A DNA stretch of 64,000 nucleotides from CAVVXX01 sp052389895 (GTDB taxonomy: Bacteria > Pseudomonadota > Alphaproteobacteria > Micropepsales > Micropepsaceae): NCBI GenBank assembly GCA_052389895.1, contig JBQTHM010000039.1, forward strand, positions 1-64,000. Reading direction: 5' to 3'. The position numbers were made by a program, and so were the translations under genes. The notes under the pieces are model-generated. The model saw only the letters and a program-made list of their open reading frames with translations. It had not been told where the DNA came from and did no database searches. Below, one piece after another: positions 25,276 to 34,513 of the stretch (position 1 is its first letter; each line of letters starts with the position of its first letter).

Positions 25276-26562
25276 TCACGGCCCTATGACATCGACGCTC
25301 ATATACGGTTTCAACGCGTCGGGAACGCGGATGGAACCGTCCTGCTGCTGGCAGTTTTCTAGAACGGCAATAAGCGTGCGCCCGACCGCGAGCCCCGAAC
25401 CGTTCAGGGTATGGACAAAGCGCGTGTGTTTTGCGCCCCTGGGGCGATAGCGCGCATTCATGCGGCGGGCCTGGAAATCGCCGCAGTCGGAGCAGGACGA
25501 AATCTCGCGGAACGCATTCTGTCCCGGCAGCCACACCTCGATGTCGTACGTCTTACGCGCGGCAAAACCCAGGTCACCTGTGCAAAGCGTGACAACGCGG
25601 TGATGCAAATTTAGGCGCTTCAGCACCTCCTGGGCGCAATCGGTCATGCGCTCATGCTCGGCTTCGGATTGCTCAGGCGCGGTGATGGACACGAGCTCCA
25701 CCTTGTTGAACTGGTGCATGCGGATCATGCCGCGCGTATCCTTCCCTGCCGCCCCGGCTTCGGCGCGGAAGCATGGGGTGTAGGCGGTGAAGCGGAGTGG
25801 AAGCTGTTCTTCTTCCAGAATTTGCTCGCGTACCAAATTCGTTAGCGGCACTTCGGCCGTGGGTATAAGCCAAAACCCGTCCGTCGTCTGGAACTGATCT
25901 TCTGCAAATTTCGGCAGCTGCGCGGTGCCCAACATCGTTTCACTGCGAACCAGAACCGGCGGCGAAATCTCCGAAAAACCGAATTCCCTTGTGTGCATAT
26001 CCAGCATGAAATCGCCAAGAGCGCGTTCAAGGCGCGCCAATACATTCCTCAGCACTACAAATCGCGCGCCGGACATACGCGCGGCGGATTCGAAATCCAT
26101 ACCGAGCGGCATTCCCAGGTCAATGTGATCCTTGGCTTTGAAATCCATTTTCGGCGGTGAGCCGAAGCGGCGTGCCGCGATTTCGCTGTTTGCACTTTCA
26201 TTCGCACCGGCAGGAACATCGGGCGCGGGCGTGTTGGGAATGCCGGCAAGGAATTCGGTGAGCGTTCTCAGATGAGCGCGTTCCTCGTCCTCGCCCTGCT
26301 GGATTTCCTCTTTGAGGCTCGCGACTTCCGCCATCAGCTTTTGTGCGCCGGCTTCGTCCCTTTTCGCCTTGGCCTGGCCAATCAATTTCGAGGCTTCATT
26401 GCGCCGCGCCTGCATCTCCTGAAGCCGCGTCTGCAGCGCACGCAATTCCCTGTCGAGCGCGAGCGCACGTGCGGCGATGTCGTCCGCGTTCTTGAGGCCA
26501 CGGCGTCTTAGCCCTTCGACAAAGGGTTTAATGTCTTCGCGAATGACCTTGATGTCGTGCAT
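25276..26562 (-). CDS. serS: Seryl-tRNA synthetase
   Basis: Charges tRNA-Ser with serine. 428 residues: N-terminal coiled coil (about residues 30-105, ALDRELRALQTRLQEMQARR), then the class II core: motif 2 with CFRAEAGAAGKDTRGMIRMHQFNKVE, the tRNA-linked EVWLPGQNAFREISSCSDCGDFQARR and motif 3 LNGSGLAVGRTLIAVLE. Start MHDIKVIREDIKPF at 26562. Lies between tatC and pcm as usual in this class. Confidence 0.97.
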   Translation of the reverse strand: MHDIKVIREDIKPFVEGLRRRGLKNADDIAARALALDRELRALQTRLQEMQARRNEASKLIGQAKAKRDEAGAQKLMAEVASLKEEIQQGEDEERAHLRTLTEFLAGIPNTPAPDVPAGANESANSEIAARRFGSPPKMDFKAKDHIDLGMPLGMDFESAARMSGARFVVLRNVLARLERALGDFMLDMHTREFGFSEISPPVLVRSETMLGTAQLPKFAEDQFQTTDGFWLIPTAEVPLTNLVREQILEEEQLPLRFTAYTPCFRAEAGAAGKDTRGMIRMHQFNKVELVSITAPEQSEAEHERMTDCAQEVLKRLNLHHRVVTLCTGDLGFAARKTYDIEVWLPGQNAFREISSCSDCGDFQARRMNARYRPRGAKHTRFVHTLNGSGLAVGRTLIAVLENCQQQDGSIRVPDALKPYMSVDVIGP

Positions 26563-26664
26563 GGCAGGAATCCCGGGGGCGTTCTCGCACGGGCGACGCG
26601 CACAATAAAGCCCGCGGGCATGTCAGGGAGCAATGGCGCGAGAGGCGCGTTTCCTAGAGGCAGG

Positions 26665-26850
26665 ATGGAGGCGCGCCATGAACGTTTCGGCGGCTGGATG
26701 TGGTTTTTTATAGACGTGCTGCTTGTCGTGCTGCTGGGCGCTGCCATCGTCTATGGCTGGTACCGATACCGCCATCGCGATCGTGCCAGGGACGCGGCCG
26801 GCGACGCCGCAACCAAGCGGCATTACGAGGAGCCGAACGCGGGTAGTTAA
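26665..26850 (+). CDS. Small single-pass membrane protein
   Basis: 61 residues from ATG 26665 (AGGCAGG just upstream), or a few codons later. One membrane segment (FFIDVLLVVLLGAAIVYGWY) followed by a charged tail RYRHRDRARDAAGDAA, then KRHYEEP. Similar small proteins with a tail ending R-x-x-Y are common and unnamed. It faces the opposite way from serS and tatC and its stop overlaps the tatC stop by four bases. Confidence 0.6.
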   Translation: MEARHERFGGWMWFFIDVLLVVLLGAAIVYGWYRYRHRDRARDAAGDAATKRHYEEPNAGS

Positions 26851-27644
26851 GCCTCGGCTGGCTGCGCCGCGCGCTTCTTTTCGATCAGACGCACGCAGAA
26901 AATCGAAACCTCGTATAGCAGAACCAGCGGAATGGCGAGGCTGAGCATGCTGAAGGCATCGGGCGGCGTTATGAACGCGGCAACCGCAAACACGCCCACA
27001 ATCGCATAGCGCCGCATGCTGACGAGCTGTGCACTCGATACCATGCCGACACGCCCCAGCAGCGTGAGCAGAACGGGCAACTGGAAGCACAGCCCGAAGC
27101 CGACGATCAGCGTCATGGCGAAACTGAGATATTCGCTGACCTTCGCCTGCAATTCGATGGGAAGCTGTCCCTCGCCGCCGGGACTTTCAAAGCCCAGGAA
27201 AAAACGGATCGCGAGCGGCATGATGATGTAATACACGAACGCCGCGCCGACCAGGAACATCACCGGCGAGGCGAACAGGAACGGCAAGAAAGCGCGGCGT
27301 TCGTCGCGGTAAAGCCCCGGCGCGATGAACAGCCAAAGCTGCGCGGCGATGTAGGGGAACGCCAGACACAGCGCGCCGAACATGCCCAATTTCACGTAAG
27401 TGAAAAACGTCTCGTAAAGCGCGGTGAAAATCAGATGCCGGTCTGGCTGGCCCGCCAGCGCGTCGGCCAGCGGCTGTACGAGGAAGGCATAAATATCGCG
27501 CGCAAACACATAGCAGATTACAAAAGCGACAAAGAATGCGACCAAAGAGCGAATAATGCGCACGCGCAACTCGATCAGGTGATCGAGCAGTGGCGCCTTG
27601 GATTTCTCCATCAGTTCTTCGTCTTCCCTCGTCGGCGCGTTCAT
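26847..27644 (-). CDS. tatC: Sec-independent protein translocase TatC
   Basis: Receptor and core of the Tat exporter for folded proteins. 265 residues, six membrane segments. Family marks: APLLDHLIELRVRIIRS at the start, the periplasmic-loop FTALYETFFTYVKLGMFGAL, FIAPGLYRDERR and the later AFITPPDAFSM. ATG 27644 overlaps the tatB stop as ATGA, which favours it over the TTG just before. Confidence 0.97.
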   Translation of the reverse strand: MNAPTREDEELMEKSKAPLLDHLIELRVRIIRSLVAFFVAFVICYVFARDIYAFLVQPLADALAGQPDRHLIFTALYETFFTYVKLGMFGALCLAFPYIAAQLWLFIAPGLYRDERRAFLPFLFASPVMFLVGAAFVYYIIMPLAIRFFLGFESPGGEGQLPIELQAKVSEYLSFAMTLIVGFGLCFQLPVLLTLLGRVGMVSSAQLVSMRRYAIVGVFAVAAFITPPDAFSMLSLAIPLVLLYEVSIFCVRLIEKKRAAQPAEA

Positions 27645-27970
27645 CAAGTCTTGTCGCGCTCGGGCGCCTCTTCACGCTTCACGATAGGCGCCTCGTGCGG
27701 CTCGTCCAGCGGGCCGGGATCGAGAATGCGTTCCCCCATGCCGGCTAGCGGCCGCTCGCGTTTCAACCGCTCCACTTCCTCGCGCAACTCCTGGAGCTCG
27801 GACTCGCGCGCCATGTCGTCGAAACTGCGGCGGAACTGTTCGGCTGTGGCACGGATTTTTGCCATCCAGCGCCCGAGTGTGCGCATGACTTTGGGCAGGT
27901 CCTTGGGGCCAATTACCACCAAGGCCACCACCATGAGAATAAGCAGGTGCGTCCAGCTAAGGTCGGCCAT
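27644..27970 (-). CDS. tatB: Sec-independent protein translocase TatB
   Basis: 108 residues: an N-terminal membrane helix with the TatB/TatA pattern LILMVVALVVIGPKDLPKVMRTLGR, then an amphipathic helix and an acidic coiled-coil tail (LQELREEVERLKRERP). The Glu at residue 8 of enteric TatB is replaced by a His (WTHLL). Works with TatC as the signal-peptide receptor. Twelve bases after tatA and coupled to tatC. Confidence 0.95.
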   Translation of the reverse strand: MADLSWTHLLILMVVALVVIGPKDLPKVMRTLGRWMAKIRATAEQFRRSFDDMARESELQELREEVERLKRERPLAGMGERILDPGPLDEPHEAPIVKREEAPERDKT

Positions 27971-27982
27971 CGCTCAACCGCC

Positions 27983-28171
27983 CTAGCGCTTTACGGCCTC
28001 GTCCTTCTTCTCGTCGGACTTCTCGATGGCGCGTTCATCCTTCAGGCCCTCGCGGAAATTCTTGATCCCGCGCGCCACGTCGCCCATCAGTTCGGAAATC
28101 TTTCCGCGCCCCATGATCAGCACGATCACGATGGCGAGAATCAGAATGTGCCAGATGCTCAAACCACCCAT
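27983..28171 (-). CDS. tatA: Sec-independent protein translocase TatA
   Basis: 62 residues: a short membrane helix (WHILILAIVIVLIMGRGKISELMGD) followed by an amphipathic helix with the F-R-E-G-L-K-D pattern and a Lys/Glu-rich tail. Forms the pore of the Tat exporter. First gene of tatABC. The 79 bases before it, up to the ABC gene stop at 28251, hold the likely promoter. Confidence 0.95.
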   Translation of the reverse strand: MGGLSIWHILILAIVIVLIMGRGKISELMGDVARGIKNFREGLKDERAIEKSDEKKDEAVKR

Positions 28172-28250
28172 CTCGGGTCTCCTGTTGGCGCGTGCATCAT
28201 AGCGCGTGGGGGCGCAGCGCGCGCCGCATTAAATGGCCTTGTTTAACGGG

Positions 28251-29345
28251 TTATCCCCGGCAGGCCTTGTCCTGGCAAGGAAATACGAAGGCGTCGGCCG
28301 GATCGGCGCTCAAATACACGCAGGCGCCCTGCGCCACGGCCTTATCGGCGGGCGCCGCGGCGCGCACAAAGGCGGGCGCTTCCACGCCCGATGGAACGCC
28401 CGAAGCCTCGATGTTGACCTCTATTTCGCAATGCGCGCCGTGCGGGCGCACGGCAATGACGCGGGCGGGGACGCCGGCGTCTCCCACACGGATGGCGGAC
28501 GGTCGAAAGATTACTTCCGCCCAGGCATCTTCGGAGATTCCGTTTGCGCCTGCGTACCCGAAGGGGGAATTGGCCCGCCCGTTCGCGACGCGCGTATGGA
28601 AAATATTGGCACCGCCGAAGAGCGTCGCCGCTTGCGGGTCGCGCGGGGCGCGGTAAACGTCGACAGGCGTTCCTTCCTGGACGATACGTCCGTCGCGCAT
28701 AAGGGCCACGCGGTCCCCGATACGAACAGCCTCCTCAGGATCGTGCGTGACGATCACCACGGCCGCGTTTTCCTCGCGCAGGCGCATCAGCGTGCGACGG
28801 CGTATTTCATCGCGCGTGCGGGCATCGAGCCCGGAAAACGGCTCGTCCATCAGCACCACGGCAGGCTGTGGCGCCAGCATGCGGGCCAGCGCCACGCGCT
28901 GCTGCTCGCCGCCCGACAGCGTGTGCGGATAGTTGTTCATGAGATGCGAAAGGCCCACACGCTGAAGTTCGTCCTTTGCGAGCGCTTCGCGTTCGCTGCG
29001 CGGCAAGCCAAACAGGCCGAAAGCGACATTGGCTAACACGGAGAGATGCGGAAACAGGGCGTAATCCTGGAACATCAAGCCGACACCGCGGTTCTCGGGC
29101 GGCACGTGACGGCCCTCGCCTTCCACCAGATGGCCGCCGACCAGCACTGCGCCAGAGTCTGGGCGTTCGAGGCCTGCGGCGATCCGCAACGTCGTGCTCT
29201 TGCCGCAGCCCGACGGTCCGACAAGACACAGTACTTCGCCCCGGCGCACATCGAGACTTACGCCGTCGACCGCCTGGCGCCGGCCGAAGCGCCGGCTAAC
29301 CGTGCGCAGGGAAAGAGCGTTTACGGGTTCACAGAAAGCGCTCAG
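28251..29345 (-). CDS. ABC transporter ATP-binding protein, iron(III)/FbpC type, probable CTG start
   Basis: Full domain begins V-N-A-L-S-L-R-T-V-S-R-R-F-G, so the first in-frame GTG (29249) would cut off the first 32 residues. The frame is open upstream with no ATG, GTG or TTG before a TGA, but a CTG at 29345 has AAGGA seven bases ahead, giving 364 residues. Walker A GPSGCGKST at 43-51, Q-loop FQDYALFPHL, signature LSGGEQQR, Walker B VVLMDEPFSGLD, H-loop IVTHD, then a TOBE-like end. Closest in style to FbpC/PotA-type importers. No permease or binding protein is adjacent. A Fur-like box precedes it. Confidence 0.8.
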   Translation of the reverse strand: MSAFCEPVNALSLRTVSRRFGRRQAVDGVSLDVRRGEVLCLVGPSGCGKSTTLRIAAGLERPDSGAVLVGGHLVEGEGRHVPPENRGVGLMFQDYALFPHLSVLANVAFGLFGLPRSEREALAKDELQRVGLSHLMNNYPHTLSGGEQQRVALARMLAPQPAVVLMDEPFSGLDARTRDEIRRRTLMRLREENAAVVIVTHDPEEAVRIGDRVALMRDGRIVQEGTPVDVYRAPRDPQAATLFGGANIFHTRVANGRANSPFGYAGANGISEDAWAEVIFRPSAIRVGDAGVPARVIAVRPHGAHCEIEVNIEASGVPSGVEAPAFVRAAAPADKAVAQGACVYLSADPADAFVFPCQDKACRG

Positions 29346-29359
29346 GTACGGATCCTTGT

Positions 29360-29374
29360 TGCAAATGATTATCG
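29360..29374. promoter_or_regulatory. Fur-like box before the FbpC-type gene
   Basis: Minus strand CGATAAT-C-ATTTGCA matches the 7-1-7 Fur core TGATAAT-N-ATTATCA at 11 of 14 positions. It lies 15 bases before the proposed CTG start, between promoter and ribosome site, fitting iron repression of an iron uptake ATPase. Confidence 0.6.
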
Positions 29375-29440
29375 GTTGCTGATGTAACCGCTTGGTTCAC
29401 CTGCCGCAAGGGAGTGGGGGTTTCCTGGAATAATTCCAAA

Positions 29441-31003
29441 CTAACGGAAAACCACTTCCGCCTTGCGTCCGAAGGCGCCAGCCAGCCGATCCAGCCGCTT
29501 TGCGACAATTTCGCCCATCAGGTTCTTGCGCGTATTGGGCACGGTGAGTGCAATTGTCTCGCTCGACATTTTCAGCGGCATGTTGGGCAACTCGCCGTCC
29601 ATAGCGCCGGTGAGCGCATAAGCAAGCCTCATCGTGAGCCCCATGCGGAGCGCCAAGGTGGCACCTTCCTCGCCGAGCAATCCGGCTACGTCATGCTCTT
29701 CGGGAAAATCGGCGTCGCCGGCATAACGGTAAAATATCGCGGTAGCGATCATGGCGCGTTCATGATGATCGGCGCCTGCATAAGGTGCCCGCAGTACCTG
29801 CGCAAATGCACCGGATGCACGGTCGTCCGGGTGCCTGCGCCAGCCCGCATCGCTCATCAGACACGCAGCGTGACGCACGCGGCGCTCCGCCCTGCTCTCA
29901 CCCGGCACAAGGGGCGCCATCCAGTGAAAAATCTCGTCGCCCAGTTTTGGCGTGCGGCTAACGCGTGCATTCAGCCCGGAGGCATATTCCAGCAGCGGAT
30001 CCTTTGCGCGTTCGGCAACGGAAAGCCGGCGGAAGAAAACACCCTCACGCAGACCGTAAGCAGAAATTACGATCTCTTTTAGATCCGCTGCCTGGATAAG
30101 CCGATCCATTACGACCGCCCCATAAGGCAGTGCTTCCGCGCGCCTGCGCGGAATCGCCATAATCTTTTCGAGAGATTTGCGCCCCAATCCCGCTACGACC
30201 TTGCACAGCTTCAGCGCCCGCGACGCGGGAATGACATAGTGATGAAGAACGTGGAGCGGGTAACCGGTCTTTTCCATGTCGAGGCGCGCGAGCGCGCGCC
30301 AGATACCGCCGACCGCGTATAGCGTGTGCCCTTTCAGGCCGCGCATCAGCGCAAGCCCGTCGAGGCTTTTTTCCACGAGGTCACGCGCTTTTGACATGTT
30401 TTCGTCGGCCAAATCCATCAAGCGCAGGGGACCGTAGGGCAATGTGGCCGCCTCGCCCGTCGCGCCCTTGGCAACCCTTGCCATGTCCAGGCTTCCGCCG
30501 CCGAGATCGGCCACGAGCCCCTCCGCCTCGGGAACTCCCGCCAGCACACCCTCGGCCGCGATGCGTGCTTCATCTTCGCCGGAAAGCACCTGGATTTCGC
30601 AACCCAAGGCCTTTTCGGCGCGGCGGACAAAATCACGGCCATTTTCGGCGTCTCGCACGGCTGCCGTGGCAACGGCAAAATGCTCCTTTACGCCGTGACC
30701 CTCGCAAAGGACGTGAAAGCGCTCGAAGGCTTCAAGGGCGAGCTTGATGCCTTCTTCGTCTAACCTGCCCTTGCGGACCATGTTGCGCCCGATAGCGCAG
30801 ATAACTTTTTCGTTGTGCAGTACGGCTGCGGCCCGGCTGCGGCGCTCGAAAATCACAAGGCGCACCGAGTTCGAGCCAATATCGACGACACCGATGGGGC
30901 GCGTGCCGCTTGTGGCCCGCGCCTGTGCGCGCGGCGGCGTTTCGGCGACAGTCAAGGGCGGCTCAACCGCGCGGCATGCGGGCGGCGAACGATTGGGGCG
31001 CAT
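29441..31003 (-). CDS. ppx: Exopolyphosphatase / pppGpp phosphohydrolase (Ppx/GppA family)
   Basis: 520 residues. Actin-like ATPase fold marks: GVVDIGSNSVRLVIFE near residue 37, the AVATAAVRDAENG segment, and VADLGGGSLDMARV. The C-terminal half is the HD-like domain of long Ppx proteins. It removes phosphate from polyphosphate ends or pppGpp. ATG 31003 overlaps the ppk end by 41 bases; a TTG at 30955, eight bases after the ppk stop, is an alternative that removes 16 residues lying before the conserved core. Pairs with ppk, the opposing enzyme. Confidence 0.93.
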   Translation of the reverse strand: MRPNRSPPACRAVEPPLTVAETPPRAQARATSGTRPIGVVDIGSNSVRLVIFERRSRAAAVLHNEKVICAIGRNMVRKGRLDEEGIKLALEAFERFHVLCEGHGVKEHFAVATAAVRDAENGRDFVRRAEKALGCEIQVLSGEDEARIAAEGVLAGVPEAEGLVADLGGGSLDMARVAKGATGEAATLPYGPLRLMDLADENMSKARDLVEKSLDGLALMRGLKGHTLYAVGGIWRALARLDMEKTGYPLHVLHHYVIPASRALKLCKVVAGLGRKSLEKIMAIPRRRAEALPYGAVVMDRLIQAADLKEIVISAYGLREGVFFRRLSVAERAKDPLLEYASGLNARVSRTPKLGDEIFHWMAPLVPGESRAERRVRHAACLMSDAGWRRHPDDRASGAFAQVLRAPYAGADHHERAMIATAIFYRYAGDADFPEEHDVAGLLGEEGATLALRMGLTMRLAYALTGAMDGELPNMPLKMSSETIALTVPNTRKNLMGEIVAKRLDRLAGAFGRKAEVVFR

Positions 31004-33209
31004 GCACTTTCAACGCCGCGCGCCCGCGCCCCGAAAGCGACGGATTGGTCATAAAATAAGTGTGGGCGGAAAATGCGTCTGCCCGGTCAAATGCCGAGTC
31101 GCGGACGTAGCTTCCATCCGCCTGGAGATACCAGCTTTGCGCCTGGTCCTTCAGATTGGCGACCATGATCTGATCCAGTACCTGCTGATGCACCGTCGGG
31201 TTTTCGATTGGCACGAGCGCCTCCACCCGGCGGTCGAGGTTGCGTTGCATCCAGTCCGCCGACGAGATGTAGACTTTCGCCTTGGGAGACGGAAGCCCAT
31301 AGCCTCCGCCGAAGCAAACGATGCGGCTGTGCTCAAGAAACCGGCCGACAATACTTTTTACCCGAATGTGCTCCGAAAGCCCCGGAACGCCCGGGCGCAG
31401 GCAGCACATGCCGCGCACCACGAGATCGATTCGTACCCCCGCCTGACTCGCGCGGTAAAGCGCGTCTATCACCTCCGCGTCCACCAGCGAATTCAGCTTG
31501 GCCCAGATAGCTGCAGGGCGACCGCCACGCGCATTTTCGATTTCCGCCTCGATGCCGTCGAGAATCCGCTTGCGCATCGTAAGCGGCGAAATTGCAATCT
31601 TCGCAAGCGCGTTCGGTTCGGCGTACCCCGTGATGTAGTTGAAAAACTGGGCCGCATCGCGCCCCAGCGCGGGATCGGCGCTGAACAGGGAAAGGTCCGT
31701 GTAAACGCGCGCGGTCACCGGGTGATAGTTGCCCGAGCCAAAGTGGACATAGGTGGCCATGTGCCGGCTTTCGCGGCGCACGACGTAGCTCACCTTGGCG
31801 TGCGTCTTCAACTCGATGAAGCCATAAACGACTTGTGCGCCCGCGCGCTCGAGATCGCGCGCCCACTTGATATTTGCCGCCTCGTCAAAGCGCGCCTTCA
31901 ACTCGACAAGCGCGGTCACCGACTTGCCGGCTTCTGCGGCTTCGACCAATGCACGAACAATAGGACTGTCCTGGCTCGTCCGATAGAGAGTCTGCTTGAT
32001 CGCCACCACATCGGGGTCGGCCGCGGCCTGACGCAGGAACTGCACCACGACGTCGAAGCTCTCGAAAGGATGATGCACGATAATGTCCTTCGCGCGGATG
32101 GCCGCGAAGCAATCTCCGCCGTGATCGCGGATGCGTTCCGGGAAACGCGGAATGTAGGGCTCGAACTGTAAATCGCGCCGCTCTGCGAGAATGAGCTGCT
32201 TGGTTTCGTCGAGGCCAAGCAAGCCGTCTACGACAAGGGGCGTCCGCCCGCTGAGATCGAGATGGTCCGCGATAAAGGCGCGCAAATCTTCCGGCATATC
32301 GGCGCTGCATTTGAGGCGGATGACAGAGCCGCGTCGCCGCCGCTTGAGCAGCGACTCGAACAAGCGCACCAGGTCTTCGGCTTCTTCTTCGATTTCGATG
32401 TCGCTGTCGCGGATGATGCGGAACGCACCGCTGGGAACGATCGTGTGTCCTGGAAAGAGGCGGTCGAGATAAAGCCCGATCGCGCCTTCCAGCGTTATGA
32501 AGCGCGCTTTGCCGGCTGCATCGGGCAGACGGATAAACCGCTGGAGCTGCGAGGGCACAGGAAGCAGCGCCGTCATCGCCTTACCGTCGTGGCGGCGCGT
32601 CAGCCGCACCGCCATAACGAAGCCGAGATTGGGAATGAACGGGAACGGGTACGCGGGATCGATGGCGAGCGGCGTCAGAATAGGAAAGATCCGCTCGGCA
32701 AACTCGCGATCCAGCTCTTGGCGGTCGGTCGCAATCAGTTCCTTGGGTTCGACAACAACGACGCCCGCCTCCGCGAGCGCCACGCGCAGTTCCGCCCAGG
32801 TTTTCTGCTGGTCGGCGATCAGTTCGCCGGCCATTTCGTCCACGCGAGCAAGCTGCTGCGCGGGCGCAAGTCCGTCGTCGGACAGCGTGCCGACGCCTGC
32901 ATTGACCATGCCTTTCAGACCGGCCACGCGCACCATGTAGAACTCATCCAGGTTTGACGCCGAGATGGACAGGAAGCGCAATCGCTCCAGAACCGGGTGG
33001 CGCAGGTTCTGCGCCTCTTCCAGCACGCGACGGTTGAAGGCGAGCCAGGACAGCTCGCGGTTGATAAAGCGGGCGGGCGAAGCGGGATCGATGGCGGGCG
33101 CGGGCGCGCCTTCGGTCTCGGGCAAATAGGCCTGCTCCCGGGCAGGCGAAAGGGGTCTTCCGGCTTGCATGAGGGCGGCAAGCCTAGAGGAATCGGCGGA
33201 ATCTGTCAT
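30963..33209 (-). CDS. ppk: Polyphosphate kinase 1
   Basis: Builds polyphosphate from ATP. 748 residues. N domain with FINRELSWLAFNRRVLEEA near residue 47, then SNLDEFYMVRVAGLK; the phospholipase-D-like catalytic part with KTHAKVSYVVRRE and the phospho-His context YVHFGSGNYHPVTARVYTDLS, and the second site SADWMQRNLDRRVE. Length is a little above the usual 690-720, from extra residues at the N-terminus and in the tail. Followed directly by ppx. Confidence 0.97.
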   Translation of the reverse strand: MTDSADSSRLAALMQAGRPLSPAREQAYLPETEGAPAPAIDPASPARFINRELSWLAFNRRVLEEAQNLRHPVLERLRFLSISASNLDEFYMVRVAGLKGMVNAGVGTLSDDGLAPAQQLARVDEMAGELIADQQKTWAELRVALAEAGVVVVEPKELIATDRQELDREFAERIFPILTPLAIDPAYPFPFIPNLGFVMAVRLTRRHDGKAMTALLPVPSQLQRFIRLPDAAGKARFITLEGAIGLYLDRLFPGHTIVPSGAFRIIRDSDIEIEEEAEDLVRLFESLLKRRRRGSVIRLKCSADMPEDLRAFIADHLDLSGRTPLVVDGLLGLDETKQLILAERRDLQFEPYIPRFPERIRDHGGDCFAAIRAKDIIVHHPFESFDVVVQFLRQAAADPDVVAIKQTLYRTSQDSPIVRALVEAAEAGKSVTALVELKARFDEAANIKWARDLERAGAQVVYGFIELKTHAKVSYVVRRESRHMATYVHFGSGNYHPVTARVYTDLSLFSADPALGRDAAQFFNYITGYAEPNALAKIAISPLTMRKRILDGIEAEIENARGGRPAAIWAKLNSLVDAEVIDALYRASQAGVRIDLVVRGMCCLRPGVPGLSEHIRVKSIVGRFLEHSRIVCFGGGYGLPSPKAKVYISSADWMQRNLDRRVEALVPIENPTVHQQVLDQIMVANLKDQAQSWYLQADGSYVRDSAFDRADAFSAHTYFMTNPSLSGRGRAALKVHAPQSFAARMPRG

Positions 33210-33275
33210 GGCGCACGGCCATTCGTTTCCGCCGCAAGCATGGCCAAAATCCGTGAAGGAACGGCGAATGCGCGG

Positions 33276-33941
33276 CTAGGCTGGGTTTCTTCGGTCGAGA
33301 AGTTCGGAAATCAGACGCTCGCTTACCGGCCGGCGTTCGGCCAGCGCCTTGGCATCGGCATCGGCGACGAAGGTTCGGATTGCAGCTGGCGTGCGCTCCA
33401 GCGTGCGCAGCATCCGCGTGAGGGCTGCATTCGAAACCTTCAGCTGCCTATCCGAAAACAGCTTGCGCGCGAGGCCCGCCAGCAACCTGTCGTCGGGCGC
33501 CCAGAGCGGAAACGCGACCAGCGCAGCCAGCCTGGAAGAAAGGTCAGCGACTGCGACTGGCCATTCGGCGGGCGTACCGCGCCCCGTAAGGATAATTCCA
33601 CGGGGCTCACCCTGCGTGGCGCCATCCATCAGTGCCAGCAAGGTACGATCACGGCTGTCGCTAGGCGGTGCCCGGTCGACGTCTTCTATGGCGACAGGAC
33701 CGATTGCGGCCAGACGCACGGACGTCGCGCGAAAAATCTGTGCGCCGGACATAACTGACCAAGCCTCGACCAGATGGCTCTTACCGCAGCCTTCCGGCCC
33801 AAAGAAAACGGCGACGGGCGTCGGCCAATGCGGCCAGCGGTCGAGATAGCGCACCGCAACTTCGTTTGCCGGCCCAACCAGAAAGTCGCCGCGCCCGAGG
33901 GCGGGACGGATTTCGAGCGGCAGGGGAAGTTGTCGCGGCAC
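33276..33941 (-). CDS. hdaA: DnaA regulatory inactivator HdaA
   Basis: 221 residues from GTG 33941, which overlaps the stop of the gene upstream by one base (TAGTG). The start MPRQLPLPLE carries the QLPLPL beta-clamp-binding motif at residues 4-9. An AAA-like domain follows: FFGPEGCGKSHLVEAW as Walker A, AIEDVDRA as degenerate Walker B, and sensor segment SRLAAL. With the sliding clamp it makes DnaA hydrolyse ATP after initiation. Usual neighbour of ppk in alphaproteobacteria. Confidence 0.88.
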   Translation of the reverse strand: MPRQLPLPLEIRPALGRGDFLVGPANEVAVRYLDRWPHWPTPVAVFFGPEGCGKSHLVEAWSVMSGAQIFRATSVRLAAIGPVAIEDVDRAPPSDSRDRTLLALMDGATQGEPRGIILTGRGTPAEWPVAVADLSSRLAALVAFPLWAPDDRLLAGLARKLFSDRQLKVSNAALTRMLRTLERTPAAIRTFVADADAKALAERRPVSERLISELLDRRNPA

Positions 33942-34513
33942 TACGCGGCTCCGGTGCCGCTGCGGCCAAGCCGTCGCATGGCGCGTACCCACGATCCGCC
34001 ATAGGCCCAACCGGAAAGGATCGTCACAATGCCCACGATCAATCCGAGCCAGGGTTGCCAGCGAGCGATGTCGAAATAAAAGGCGAGCGCCACGAGCTCG
34101 ACGGCGATGTAACTGACCTGCACCACCATGGTGAGCTTGCCGATGGGAAGCGGGCGCACGGTCAGCGGCGCATCGAGCATGCGCGCAACGATGACAGCCA
34201 GAACCATCAAAATGTCGCGCCCGATGACGACTCCCGTCACGTACCATGACACGACGCCCTGGTAGGACAGCATCACGAAACAGGCGAACATCAACGCCTT
34301 GTCGGCGATGGGGTCGAGGTATCGCCCAAGCCGCGTCCTACTATTGTAGCGCTTGGCGAGATACCCATCCACGAGGTCGGTGATGCCGGCCAGAATAAAA
34401 ACCGCGAGCGCGAGCCGGTAGCGATCCGAGTAAAGCAGAAGCGCAATCGCCGGAGCGGCCACAAGGCGCAGTCCGGTGAGCAGGTTGGGAACGTGGCGTA
34501 TGTGCCTTGTCAC
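33941..34513 (-). CDS. CDP-alcohol phosphatidyltransferase (PgsA/cardiolipin-synthase-like)
   Basis: 190 residues from GTG 34513 (MTRHIRHVPNLLTGLRLVAA), overlapping the DUF2066 stop as GTGA. Five or six membrane segments. The catalytic signature is present as DLVDGYLAKRYNSRTRLGRY then LDPIADK, with AK in place of the more usual AR. Family enzymes swap CMP of CDP-diacylglycerol for an alcohol, here probably glycerol-3-phosphate or phosphatidylglycerol. Which of these cannot be settled from sequence. Confidence 0.9.
   Translation of the reverse strand: MTRHIRHVPNLLTGLRLVAAPAIALLLYSDRYRLALAVFILAGITDLVDGYLAKRYNSRTRLGRYLDPIADKALMFACFVMLSYQGVVSWYVTGVVIGRDILMVLAVIVARMLDAPLTVRPLPIGKLTMVVQVSYIAVELVALAFYFDIARWQPWLGLIVGIVTILSGWAYGGSWVRAMRRLGRSGTGAA

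Noticed and set aside
30744..32171. Long plus-strand open frame (475 codons) opposite ppk
   Set aside because: It is the complement of a well-conserved gene, has no recognisable motif and no ribosome site; high GC makes long antisense frames common here.
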